Assembly (NCBI GenBank): GCA_015501595.1
Contig: JADNRX010000227.1
Coordinates: 1-64,000 of the forward strand
Origin: Hymenopellis radicata
Taxonomy: Eukaryota > Basidiomycota > Agaricomycetes > Agaricales > Physalacriaceae
Length of the DNA stretch: 64,000 bases
Reading direction: 5' to 3'
Below the pieces are notes generated by a model. The model saw nothing but the letters and a program-made list of their open reading frames with translations, did no database searches and was not told where the DNA came from. Of the stretch, positions 23,964 through 35,655 are shown in pieces. How positions within the stretch are numbered: the first letter of the stretch is position 1; every line of letters starts with the position of its first letter. A program made the position numbers and the translations under genes.

Positions 23964-26269
23964 ATGTATCATCGTTTGCTGGCTTTCTGTCTGCTCGTCG
24001 CGCATGGCTCCTGGGCACAAGACGCCAGTCCTATTGTCGACCTTGGGTATGCAAAGTACCAAGGCGCCTTTTCCTCCAGTACAAACATCACTCGTTTCCG
24101 GGGTATTCGCTATGCTGCTCCTCCGATTGGTGAGATATAGCCAGCTTTCGTCGTTTGACGCGTCGATACTACATATCTGTTAGGTGCTTTGAGATGGCGC
24201 GAGCCGCAGGCCCCCGTCGAGGTGCCTGAGGTTCAGAACGCGACCATGTTTGGTCCGGCGTGTCCAGCGACCAGTAATGGTGTTAGTGATACTAATCCGT
24301 ACAAGGGAGGTAATGTTACTGCACCGGCCACCTCCTCGAACGTCAAGCGTGACGACGCCGATGGTATTTCGGAGGATTGTCTTTCTCTCAGGTAAGTGCA
24401 CGTTCTTTCTGCAGAACAAGTCAAAGCTCAGCGAATGACACCTTTCAGCGTCTACATACCCGGACAACTGCTCCCAGGGAATGTCACGGATCGCTTACCG
24501 GTCCTTGTCTTCATCCATGGGGGAGGGTAAGACTGTACCTTTAACACATTCTTTGTTTCGTTGACCACCAAGCGTCCAGCTTCGCGAGAGGGAACGGTAG
24601 TCTTCCTGGGGACGACCTCATACGCGGCTCTGGCTATAGCGTTCTGACTGTCATTATCCAATACCGGCTTGGACTTTTTGGCTTCCTTGCGAGCCAAGCG
24701 GTGAAGGACGACGGTGCGCTGAACGCTGGTTTACGTGAGTAGAAAGTCCTATACCGTAAGATGCAAAGTGACACTGATTGATAGTTGATCAACAATATGC
24801 GCTGCGATGGGTTCAAAAGCATGTAAGTACATCTTCGTGATTGATCATCTTAGGAACTTGCTGATATTTCTCAAGATTGAGAAGTTCGGAGGCGATCCTG
24901 CGCAAGTTACGATTTGGGGTGAATCCGCAGGTGTGCTTCTCTACCATTCCTACTGGTCGCCAAGTTTTGATGGTCTGGATTATCAGGAGGGGGGTCGGTC
25001 CTCCAACATGTCATAGCCAATGATGGACGAACCTCGCCAGCTCTTTTCAAAGGAGCTATTACGAGCTCCCCCTCCTTGACATCCCAGTATGCGTACAATC
25101 ATGCGATCCCGGAGGTGGGCGGGCGTGATCCTTCAGGGTAAAAACTAACCACTCTTTTAGCAATTGTATTCTGAGGTTGTCACTCGCGCGAAGTATGTAT
25201 TACTCGTTTGTTGCATCAAGTACTTAGCCGCCTTCTGCAGCTGTTCCTCATCGGAAGACGCGTTGAATTGTCTTCGGCACATCGATACCGCGATTCTCCA
25301 AGCCGTCAACAACGCAATGGCTATCCGGGCCTTCTACGGGACGTTCGTCTTCCTCCCAGTCGTCGACGGAACGTTTATCACTCAACGACCGAGCGAGGCT
25401 TTGCGTGAGCGAAAACTCAACGGGGTGGGTGCCTCATTCTGACTGAACGTATCTGAGGCTGATGTGGTTTACAGGACACGCTATACGCAGTGACAAACGC
25501 CAAGGAACTGCTGTTATACGTGAACCCAAATCTATCAGATTCGGCTGTGGTGACGGATTATCTCAGGGAATTATACCCGACGCTGAGTGACAAAAGCGTG
25601 GAAGCGGGTGCTGCTGTCTACTCTCATGCCGGTTTGGGAAGTGCGTTTGATCAGGTTGCGGCGATCATGAGCGAATGTGAGGCGTTCGTGTGCGAGGATG
25701 TGCATGTGGTGCTGACACTTGTATTAGCCATCATCATATGCCCGTCGTATTTCCTCCTCCAAGCCTTTGATGGGAAGGCGTTCAAGGTAAGTTTACATAT
25801 TGAAGTGTCTAGTTTTAGCACGCTGACTGAACAGGCTGAATTTGCCATACCGCCTGCGATCCACGGGCTTGACGTGGTCTTCTACTTCCCTTCGTGAGTT
25901 CTGCGTTTTGCGTCCAAGCAGGCGCACGTCTCATTTACCGCCCAGACTCCTGAATGGACCTCCGTACAACAACACAGACTTTGTCACAGCGTTCGCTGCA
26001 TCCTTCCCAGGATTCGCATCGACTCTGAATCCCGCAGACACGTTTAAGCCAACCATTATCCCTGCCTGGGATCGCTACAAGCTCGAAGGCAAAAAGATCG
26101 AGATGATGTTCAATAAAACGGAGGACGGAGAACCGTTAATCGAGCCTTTCAGTACTTCTGCTTCGTTGTTGAGGAGATGCGCGTAAGTATTCACGTTGAA
26201 AGTCGAACTATTTCTTGCTTAAAGACATGCAGGTTTTGGGAGAGTGTGGCGGCACAGACCGGACAGTAG
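23964..26269 (+). CDS. Type-B carboxylesterase/lipase (copy 3)
   Basis: Close paralogue of copies 1 and 2 in opposite orientation. Signal peptide MYHRLLAFCLLVAHGSWAQ, FRGIRYAAPPIGE, oxyanion motif HGGG, SFARGNGSLPGDDLIRGSGY, nucleophile elbow GESA-G split by an intron, Glu in AVTNAKEL (one residue later than the usual NxxEG, where copy 1 has NAHEG), His in AIHGLDVVFYFPS, and C-terminus FWESVAAQTGQ-stop at 26269. The elbow is followed by GGSVLQHVIANDGRTS. All breaks I can see are explained by short GT-AG introns. Note the change from HEG to KEL around the acidic residue. Secreted ester hydrolase; substrate unknown. Confidence 0.83.
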
Positions 26270-26587
26270 GGATAAACAGAGCAACGCGGTATCCTAGGGA
26301 TGTCTAAAATGTTTTCAAATCATCTTCTGTTCGCATTTACTGTGTACCGTTGGAGACTTTCATTTTACATGTATTGAAGCCAAGATCTCGACAATCGGTG
26401 CTAATGAGGTTCTCGCGCGATATTCTCCAAAATGCGGGAACCATCTTTTGGTAGGAAGGCCGAATCATGGAATCCCAATGGGACGCCGTCCACCATGCAC
26501 ATTTTCCCGCGCAGAATCACATCAACTGTGCGCGCGTCCTGCCCCCGCCATGGCGACAGGACTCATACCGATCTGCACATGCATCTA

Positions 26588-27966
26588 CTATAACTGCAGC
26601 ACCGTAACCTTCCCGAAGCTAGACCCAAGAGCAACTCGACCGTGCTCTTCATCATAGTCCAGCGCCGTCCAGTTGTTCAATGAATTGGTATACATCTTCA
26701 CTGCTGTGACACGGGAATCGACATTCAACGGGCCCGGGAACGCGGCAGCAACGAGGGTTTCCTTTGAAAGTAGATCGGAGGCCTCATCAACAACCATAGT
26801 GCGCTCCTGGGGGCTGATCCAGACCGCGGTGCCATAACGCCCGAGCACAACATCGGGGCAGCGAAGGGCTCCGCGCGGCGATGAGATGCCTGCAGCGGCG
26901 ACTGGCGGGAAAACGAAACCCGAGCCGTCCTTCGTCGGGAAGATGTTGTGCAGTTGGAGGGTACTCACATCAGCCGTCCACGGATTATCACTCTGGTGCC
27001 GGATAAGAAGAGATATCACGTTTGTGTGTTGGTTATACGAGACGCTGGCACCATCGACCCACCCAAATGAATGTGTCGCGATCAGGTCGCCCGAGGGATA
27101 ACCGAAGAGCGCTATTGACCGGGCCCGGACGATGAGAAGGTGGAAAGGCGCGAATACCACGTCGATGCAGTGGTCGACGCCATGTACTAGAGGAGAGTCG
27201 AGGCACACGGTTGTTCCTGATTCATAATCGTGAATGGTGGTAGTGCGCGCGTCGTCGCAGAGAGCGAGACGCGTCCCGTGCAATGCTATTGGTCGTAAGG
27301 TGGTTGGAATCTCTAGGATGCTGGTTAATCGCCCAGCGTCATCGAGAGCAAGCAGAACGATATGTTGAGGTCTGCGGGACATTATTTTAGTTGTGCTCGG
27401 GTGGCCCAGAAGATGCGCACCCATTGAGCTGACTGGTGAGGATGGCAGCACATGCGACTGCATCTGGATTGGCATTCAGCGTAAGCGGCCCATTGAAGAC
27501 GGATCCTTGAGGCGACCACTCGCTGCGTTTGATTCCCGACTTCCAATCCCAGATGGTCAGAACCGACCATATAGCATTCGCCACAGTCAATATCCAGTTC
27601 TCCCTAAAGAACCGGACTTCGGTTATGGACGTGCTGAGTGTGGCCATGAATTCAGTCTGGGTTGTCAAATCTAGTCTGCCAGATCGCCATTTGGATGTGA
27701 CACGGTAGCATCGACGCGTATGCTGCTCGAGATCCTGGCCATCAGGGCAAGGGAAGACCGCATTTTTAGAGGCGTTGATCCAGACGATGTGGAGTGTGGA
27801 AATGTCATGAAGACGTCTGGAGGTCTACGCTTGAGCCTGGTGAGCATTGCAGTGGGATATACTTGTCGGGACCTACCTCGCGGAGGATGAGTATCTCAGG
27901 AACTTCAAGGAAACTGAGAATTAGAATTGATACATCCTCGGGCAGTTTATCTAAAGTGCAGCCCAT
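26588..27966 (-). CDS. F-box protein, propeller-like (copy C)
   Basis: Inverted paralogue of 10194-11568 with the same exon layout. The first exon reads MGCTLDKLPEDVSILILSFL, EVPEILILRE; the first intron ends at GCGTAG before TSRRLHDISTLHIVWINASK, and a second intron (GTGCGC...CGCAG) joins QLNG to PQHIVLLALDDAGRL. The body and the end, EHGRVALGSSFGKVTVLQL, match copy A with few changes. Predicted SCF adaptor with a beta-propeller-like substrate domain. It lies about 320 bp from the stop of esterase copy 3, the same relation as copy A to esterase copy 2. Confidence 0.8.
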
Positions 27967-28476
27967 GATGGTTGTAGAGAGGATGGGCGCTTCGGTTATA
28001 TTCGGATATATCCTTCGGCGATTGAGTTGCCGAATTGTCGCCGCTTTGAGCTTAACGTTAAACCACTATCATCATCACTTAACCATGGGAAGGGACAAGG
28101 AAGAGATATCTCTTCATTCACCACATGCTGCCCTGAGGCTTCAAAGAAGATTTTACATATGTCTTTGACATTTGACTGATTTGCTGGCGTCCAAAATCTA
28201 TTGCTATGTTACAGTAAGTCTATCTATGTACCTTCACGCGTAACGAACGACAGCCGCCTTCCTTTCCCCGGGCTACTCTCCAAACCGACCAGTTAGCATT
28301 CGAATGCTCAATGAGGATCCGGATGGTTCGAGTTCCAGAAGAAATTTTTGAATAGGTTCTAGATACCGTCCACGCCGCTTGTACTCCGTCATGACCGTCG
28401 TAAGAGCGCGCAGTGATCGAGCGGGTATCCAAGTAATAGCATTTAAATGCCCAGTCATCCAGCAGATGTCCCATCC
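27967..28476. other. Intergenic, edge of the duplication
   Basis: No gene seen. Homology to the left arm fades soon after the F-box start (about 28020), which marks the outer edge of the inverted duplication on this side. Confidence 0.5.
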
Positions 28477-30810
28477 ATGACCATCCTTACGACGTGCTCT
28501 CTGCTTTCCGCGTTATCTCTGCTCCTCCCTCTGGCTTTAGGCCAAGACACGGCTCCGATTGTAAACTTGGGTTATGCAAAGTATCAAGGTGCATTCGCCT
28601 CCAATATTTCCGCCTTCCGTGGTGTGCGCTTCGCTGCGCCACCTGTGGGTGAGTGTTTTTTTTCATGTGATGAGGCTGTAATGATACACGTGCCGTAGGC
28701 TCCTTGAGGTGGAGAGAACCACAGTTTCCGGAGGCCAAGCCCGACGTTCAGAATGCAACAGCGTTTGGGCCGGCGTGTCTACAAGCAACTCCTGGCCTGG
28801 CCGCCACTAACCCCTACACTGGCGTCAATGGCTCAAAGGTCGAGTTTGGTCTCGAAGTCAATTCTTCCGCTTCCAACTTGACCTCAGAGGACTGGCTATT
28901 TCTCAGGTAAATCTGGCTTAACGCTTGCTGAAAGAATACACTGCGACGCGACTTGAACAGTGTTTATACACCAGGTCTCCTCGACCCAGAGAATGTGACG
29001 GAGCACTTGCCAGTCGTCGTTTGGATTCATGGTGGAGGGTAAGGCCAGTGGTGATACATACAGTATAGGCTACTCACTGTGTTTGAATAGTTATGTTGCT
29101 GGAAGTGAGAGCTTCTTTACCGGCGGGGATCTCGTTCGCGAGTCTGGAGGCGAGATCATCGCTGTCACCATACAGTATCGTCTTGGCCTTTTTGGTTTCC
29201 TTGCTGGCCAGGCAGTCAAGGATGGGGGAATACTCAATTCTGGATTACGTGCGTCAGATTCTATGAGTCGTTGAAGTCCTTTGCTCATAGGGAAACCGCC
29301 TCGACAGTTGATCAACAATTCGCACTGCAATGGATTAATACCCATGTCAGTTACCTGTTTCTAATCCTCCTAGATTGGCGTAGAGTTCATCGAGTCCCAA
29401 GATCAGTAAATTTGGTGGCGATCCAAGCCGTGTAACGATCTGGGGTGAATCAGCAGGTATGAAGTTTGTTTTCTGAAGTGTTTTCCCTCATCTCACACAT
29501 CTTCAGGAGCGGGGTCCGTCCTGCAGCAGGTGATCGCTAACGACGGACAAACTTCGCCACCCCTGTTCAGAGGAGCCATCACAAGTTCAACTTTCCTTCC
29601 ATCTCAATATTCCTATAATGACGCGATCCCTGAGGCGAGCGCACATTCCCCCCTACTACAATGACCTTGATTGCTCACCGCCAATATAGCAAATCTACAA
29701 CGATGTCGTTGACAGTGCCAAGTACGTTCGCTATCTCGGTGTTATAACCTTACTTTCCCTAACTTCGTACTCTGCAGCTGCTCGTCTTCCGAAGACAGCT
29801 TGGAATGTTTGCGACAGGTTGACGCCACAAGGCTCGGAAACATCAATTCGGTGCTCAGCGCCGCCGGTTTTTATGGCACATATGTCTTCGTACCTGTCAT
29901 CGATGGGACATTCATCACGCAGCCTGCAACTGAGGCTTTGAGACAACGTAAATTCAATGCGGTTGGCTTTCGTCTTTCATTGACTCATAAACGTTCGCTG
30001 AAGAACATTTCAGAAAACGTTACTGGCTGTCACAAACACCAATGAAGGACGACTATTCGTCAATGCCAGCACAACAGACACCGTTGTTGTGTCAGATTAC
30101 CTGTCAGAGCTCTTCCCTAGGCTGAGTCCGGAGAACGTCGAAGCGGTGTCACTTCTTTACTCGAATCTGGGTAGTTCCATTGATCAAGTCACGGCTATTA
30201 TGAATGACGGTAAGAAGTCGTTGACAGATGAACGGAATTGAGCCTCACAACCTCACAGCTATCTTCGTATGCCCTACGTATTACCTCCTTGAGGCATTCC
30301 ACGATCATGCCTTCAAAGTACGTCGGCGGTGATTTTTCCCGGCGTCCATGATTCACGCGCCTCCTATAGGGACAATTCGCTATACCTCCGGCACTACACG
30401 CCGAGGACGTTTTCTACTACTTCCCATCGTACGTCTCGTCGATTCATGATTATATGGTGCCGCCTTCTTATGTATGACAGAATTCAAGGGGTGAATTACA
30501 CAAACCCGGACTTCGGCAAAGCATTTTCAGAGTCTTTTACGGCGTTTGTCTCGACCCAGGATCCGAACGATACATTCGAGCCGACAATAACGCCTGCGTG
30601 GAACCAGTACGCATCCGATGGGTGTGGAACAGAGATGCTTTTCAACAGGACAGAGGAGGGAGAGCCTTTCATTCAGGAATTTGCCACTTCCACATCGTTG
30701 TTGGAGAGATGCGCGTAAGTCATTGGAATAGCTAGTAACTGCGAGACCCTACATGCTGACTGACGCCTCCCAGGTTTTGGTCTACGGTTGGTAATGAAAC
30801 TGCCCAATGA
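28477..30810 (+). CDS. Type-B carboxylesterase/lipase (copy 4)
   Basis: Diverged member of the same esterase family. I start at MTILTTCSLLSALSLLLPLA (28477), a clear signal peptide; an in-frame Met at 28447 would place ten polar residues before it. Motifs: NLGYAKYQGAFASNISAFRG, oxyanion HGGG, SIQ-like TIQYRLGLFGFLAGQAV, nucleophile elbow GESAG, AGSVLQQVIANDGQTS, Glu in AVTNTNEG, His in ALHAEDVFYYFPS, end FWSTVGNETAQ-stop. The intron positions match the other copies. It is not followed by F-box genes, so it lies outside the repeated unit and is probably the older tandem neighbour. Confidence 0.87.
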
Positions 30811-31299
30811 CAGCTTGAAAGGGACTCCTCCTGTCTATATATCTCATGTTCGTGAATATTAATTGTAGGCCTGCTCCTGGACCTGAAGCTGAAGAACGGC
30901 ACTGGCCTTGACACCGTCAACCATGCCTCACGTGCATCTCCATGCCTCTCTGTTCTCCCATTCTTGTCCTTTCTTAGTACAGGCGGATAGTGGGATATTG
31001 CGAATCACAGGACCAATGCTCTGCGAGTGGTATCTTGGGCCACGAGACAGGCAAGACTACAACGCCGGACTTGACGTCTCTAACGGCGGAGGCAATAAGT
31101 GTACTAACACTCTCCCTCCTCCATCACCGTGCTCATGAAGATTCAATAGAATTCTGCAGTTTAAACAGCACTCAACGATGGCCCGACTCCAACATTCATC
31201 ATTCAACTTGCTCTAATAGAGTTTTCATCAAGCCAAGAGGAATTCAGGCTATATCTAGTGAAGGAAGATGAACGGGACCGTCGAACGCTCAAGCATCTC
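30811..31299. other. Intergenic between esterases
   Basis: No supported gene. Short open frames (for example about 30990-31271) have no motif. Confidence 0.45.
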
Positions 31300-33588
31300 A
31301 TGGCGTTCTTGTTGCTTTGTGTCGGCGTCCTGTCCGTGTTTGTCCCGTCTCATCGAGTGTACGCAGCGACGCCTACTGTCGACCTCGGGTACGCGACCTA
31401 CCAAGGTGCATACTCCGCAAACATCTCCCAATTCCTCGGTATCCGCTATGCAGCTCCGCCAGTCGGTATGAAGTACTTGCTACTTGTCAAGCACTCGTGT
31501 TGACGTGTCTGGCTGATAGAGTCCTTGAGATGGAAAGAACCGCAGCCTCCTAGCGTCACTCGCGCAATTCAGGACGCGACTCAGCAGCCGCCTGCGTGTC
31601 TCCAAGCCCCAGGCGGTCGAGCGCCTACAAATCCATATCCCGATCTGGAGGAGAGGGCGGCGAACGTCGACCAGGAAGACTGCCTGTTCCTCAAGTAATT
31701 CATCAACTTCCCTTCACTCCGGCGTGTTGTATTGATCGTCCTTTGTTAGTGTATATACTCCGGGACTTCTAGATGCGGCCGCTTCCGATGAAGATGGACT
31801 TCCTGTCATTGTCTACATACACGGTGGAGGGTAGAATCCTGGCCTTTCCATGCACCGTGTTCGAATTGACGTACGTCTTTTATGATAGATACGTTAGCGG
31901 TCACGTAGCCCTGGTCGACGATCTGCTTCGCGAATCTGGGAACGGTATCGTCGCTGTCAGTATTCAGTATCGTCTTGGGATGTTCGGCTTCCTGGCTGGA
32001 CAAGCGGTCAAAGACGGCGGAGCTCTGAATGCTGGCTTGTGTAGGTAGCGTTGCCTTTTCCTCGTAGTTTTCTGACGAGAGAGATGTGGCAGTGGATCAA
32101 CAATTTGCGCTGAAGTGGGTACAAGAACACGTCTGTTTCCGGGTTGAAAGTGGCGGTGATTTGTAGAGCTCATTACATGAACAGATCAGCAAGTTTGGAG
32201 GCGACCCACGGCGTGTTACAATCTGGGGCAAATCGGCAGGTAGGACATGAATCCGCTTCTGCTTCTGCTCGCACTCATGTACAACAAGGCGCCGGTTCTG
32301 TTCTTCAACAGGTCATTGCTAACGGCGGTGCGACATTTCCACCCTTGTTCAGAGGTGCTATCACGAGCTCAACCTTCTTACCCTCACAATACGCGTACAA
32401 TGACGACATCCCAGAGGTATGTTTCTTCCCGTCACTCTCCGCGACTTGCATACCAAGTCGTTCTGTAGTTCTGGTATAGTGAAGTTCTCAAGCGAACAAG
32501 GCATGTCGAAGATTCTTCGGGTCATTTGCCTATCTGAACATCCAGCAGATGCACATCAGCCGCGAACACGTTGGATTGTCTTCGAGGTGTCGACGTGGCT
32601 ACACTCGAGGGTATCAATACGGAGCTATCTCTTTCAGCTTTCTACGGCAGCTACGTTTGGGTTCCTGTTGTGGATGGGACGTTCATTGTTCAGCGACCAC
32701 TCCTCTCGACATCACTCGGAAGAGTCAACGGGGTGACTCACGACCTTCCCTTCTTCATTTTCCAGCGATCTTACTACCATCTCAAAGGAAATGTTCATGG
32801 CTGTGACAAACACGAACGAGGGAATCGGATTCGTAGATCAAACCAAGGCTGACACTGTAGTAGTCTCCGACTACCTCAAGGAACTCTTCCCAAAGTTGTC
32901 GCAGCATAATGTCGACGTTGCTACCTCGCTGTATGAACCATTGGGGGCGCCCATCACTCAGGTCAACGCGATCATGACGGACAGTCGGTGGCTCTTCCTT
33001 GATTGTGTTGATGTGAAGCTTATCCCGTCACGGCAGCCATCTTTGTGTGTCCTTCGTATTACCTCGTTGGCGCGTTTTACGGCCGCTCTTACAAGGTATG
33101 TCGACGACTTGCCTCCTACTCGTTGAAGCCTCTTGAATAGTACGCAGGGTCAATTCGCTGTACCTCCTGCCACACACGCTAGTGATTCAGTCTATATATT
33201 CCCTCAGTGCGTCGTTCTTGATTCCCATGGCTATTCCTGATGTCTCAATTAGAGGCACCACTCCACCGTACACCAACAAAGACTTCCAGAAAGCGTTCTC
33301 CGAATCGTTTACTGCGTTCATCACGTCTCTTGATCCAAGCGATACCTTCGAGCCGACAATCGCGCCCTCTTGGGCTCGGTATCACGATCTGTTTTCCGGA
33401 GGTCGGACTGAGATGCTGTTCAATCGCACAGAGAGCGGCGAACCTTGGTTGGAGCCTTTCCAAACAAGCAACAGTTTGTCGAAGCGATGCCTGTAAGTTT
33501 GCAGTCTTCTCCAACCCAAGCCAGCAACTCGGCGGCTGATTTTCTGTTCAGGTTTTGGAGCACCGTTGGGCATGAAACTGGTCAGTAA
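31300..33588 (+). CDS. Type-B carboxylesterase-like, altered elbow (copy 5)
   Basis: Most diverged esterase of the set. Signal peptide MAFLLLCVGVLSVFVPSHRV (an upstream Met at 31258 adds a charged stretch). Then DLGYATYQGAYSANISQFLG, oxyanion HGGG, VSIQYRLGMFGFLAGQAVKD, AGSVLQQVIANGGATFPP, Glu in AVTNTNEG, His in ATHASDSVYIFP, end FWSTVGHETGQ-stop. The nucleophile elbow reads GKSAG where all other copies and the family have GESAG, so the residue before the catalytic Ser is Lys instead of Glu. Exon borders are otherwise conserved and no frameshift is evident. The part around 32470-32560 is hard to splice with certainty. Confidence 0.78.
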
Positions 33589-33840
33589 GCTGCTCCTTCG
33601 GAGCCGTTGTTACAAGTTTTTCTTCATCGATACATTTCATTGTCAAATAAATTAAGGTATCCGTTCAGCGGTCCCCTTTGAGATAAGTATGTACAACGAA
33701 CTTAGGTCCATTCATGATCATTTCTCCGAGTCTTGGATATCGGATTGTAAGTCGACGTATTCAGGAGGGGAAGACGTTGGTCGAGAAGAAAAACAAGACG
33801 TCCACGCCCTTAGGAGGTCCTGTGTACCGAGTCTGATCAG

Positions 33841-35233
33841 TCAAGCTCGAGTGACGGAAGACTGACAAACCCTGTGAGTTCCGAAGGCAAGTCCGGCAAG
33901 GAAAGGTACTAGAATTTCCGCATTAGAGAGGACAGCGCCAGTAAGGGTTGCTTGCCAGACATACCTGTTACTGTGAAAGCTTAGACCTCGGCAGGATAAG
34001 ACAAGGGTGAGAGACGTACCTAATGATATGTTCCAAACAGCTCCTGCAGCTTTACTCATAGTCGTGATAAAAGCAGCTAGACTGAAAAAGAAACGCTTTA
34101 AGTATCTACTCGCGGTAACCGAAAAACATGACGACTGACACTGCGGTACATCCAGCCAGGACGGTGAATACCCGAACCGAATCGCCATGGATATTTGTAG
34201 GTCCTGTTTTCTTGTCTCAAACTTGCGCCTGTTCTTCACGAGCATGAAAACAATCCACACTGAAGGGGCAGGCAAAGTCAGAATGTTGTCAACGCGAGTG
34301 AGGCGGAAATCGTACTTTCACAACCAATCATGCCAGCCAGTGCAAGGAGCGTGATGGAGGCGGACATCCTGGCGCTAAATTCGTAGAGCTGAGTTCCAGG
34401 TGTGGCGACTGGAGCCTTAGAGGAGAATGCTTACTGGGGCGATCCAGCTCCCGCACCGCAGAACATACGAGTGTAGTCAAGCTTCACTGTCTTCGTGTTG
34501 GTAACAGCCTATGAGAATAGTTAATTCTGGCCCTTACGGAATGTGTGCAGACGAGGTACCATGATGGAAGCGCAGAACATCACAGAAAAGACAATCAACG
34601 GAAGCCACGGCATCTGTTGTTGGCAGGGGTATGAGATTCGTGTAGAGAAATGTTGATAGATTCACCAACCAGGAGATCCCATGTTCGACTCTTCTTTCCT
34701 TTAATAGAACTAGCTGCGTGAAGCCCTAGTGCAACCTGTCGCAACGTATCAGTCACCAACGAGGCATAGTTCCCGCATGGACTCACGTCTAGCATGTAGC
34801 CCAGAACAGCAGCGCTGGCCCTGTCCTTGAATCAGCATCTTGTCTTCAGAATCGAGAAACAACCTCACGATGGCGGCCCTAAGTGAACACAATAGATCGT
34901 TAGCCTAGTCCGAGCCGTGAACAGAATCCACGCACCTGCGTAAATCAACGCCGCTTGAAAAAGACATAATCCCCACGGTGGATCCACGCTCCGGAATTGG
35001 AACATCACATTCGTAAGATAGAGCAGTGGAAAGATGGCGAGGGTGAAGAACATGGTGTACCACGCTCTGGTCCGATGTATGCGTCGATTTATCCGAGTTG
35101 TAATGAGGAAGAGCCACATCGACAGACTCGACACCACCGCGACAACGTCGAACGCGATAATGAGGCCACGGGCCTCGCTTGGTGATGCCCAAGGCGTGGG
35201 AGAAGAAGACTCGCTGGGAAACATAGCAGACAT
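33841..35233 (-). CDS. Seven-transmembrane (GPCR-like) protein
   Basis: Multi-exon membrane protein of a kind common in agaricomycetes. Exon 1 has a polar N-terminus (MSAMFPSESSSPTPWASPSE) and hydrophobic helices GLIIAFDVVAVVSSLSMWLF and WYTMFFTLAIFPLLYLTNVM separated by a basic loop (RINRRIHRTRA). Later exons add ASAAVLGYMLD, MPWLPLIVFSVMFCASIM, a loop with MFCGAGAGSP, SITLLALAGMIG and VWIVFMLVKNRRKFE. The order and the basic segment after the last helix resemble fungal receptor-like 7TM proteins, but I do not recognise a ligand class. Exon borders are approximate. The 3' end at 33841 is the least certain part. Confidence 0.6.
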
Positions 35234-35655
35234 GGCGGGAGATGGTGAGCGATGGTGAGAGGTGATGGTTAAAGATCAAGAAGCAATCGAGGAAACAATA
35301 ACGAAATATAACAATGGAATGAAGGTCTTGTCTGCGAGACAATAAGAATGCTCCAACGTGCTTTCATATCTTTGGCCCTCCAGGGGTGAAACACGGTGGA
35401 CCATTCGCGGTGCACATCGCTTCATTGACCACGAGAGATCGGAATTGACTCGAAGGCTCTTCGCGCTCAGCGCGCGCAGCAGTTAGCAAAGGCCAGTTGT
35501 TATTGTGGGTGTCGGCTATTGATCGGTGATCAAGTTGCTCGCCGGCTAACAAACGCCGAACACGGTCATCCCTTTGATTACATGGGGCTATCCCAAAATA
35601 CATTAGTGTCAACAATAAAAACTCTACTTAGGTGATGATGCCTCAACGTTGACGG
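35234..35655. other. Intergenic
   Basis: No gene seen. It lies upstream of the 7TM gene and downstream of the dNTPase gene, so it holds the 7TM promoter. Confidence 0.5.

Noticed and set aside
32215..32245. GKSAG as a nucleotide-binding P-loop
   Set aside because: The Walker A spacing (GxxxxGKS/T) is absent and the segment aligns exactly with the esterase nucleophile elbow.
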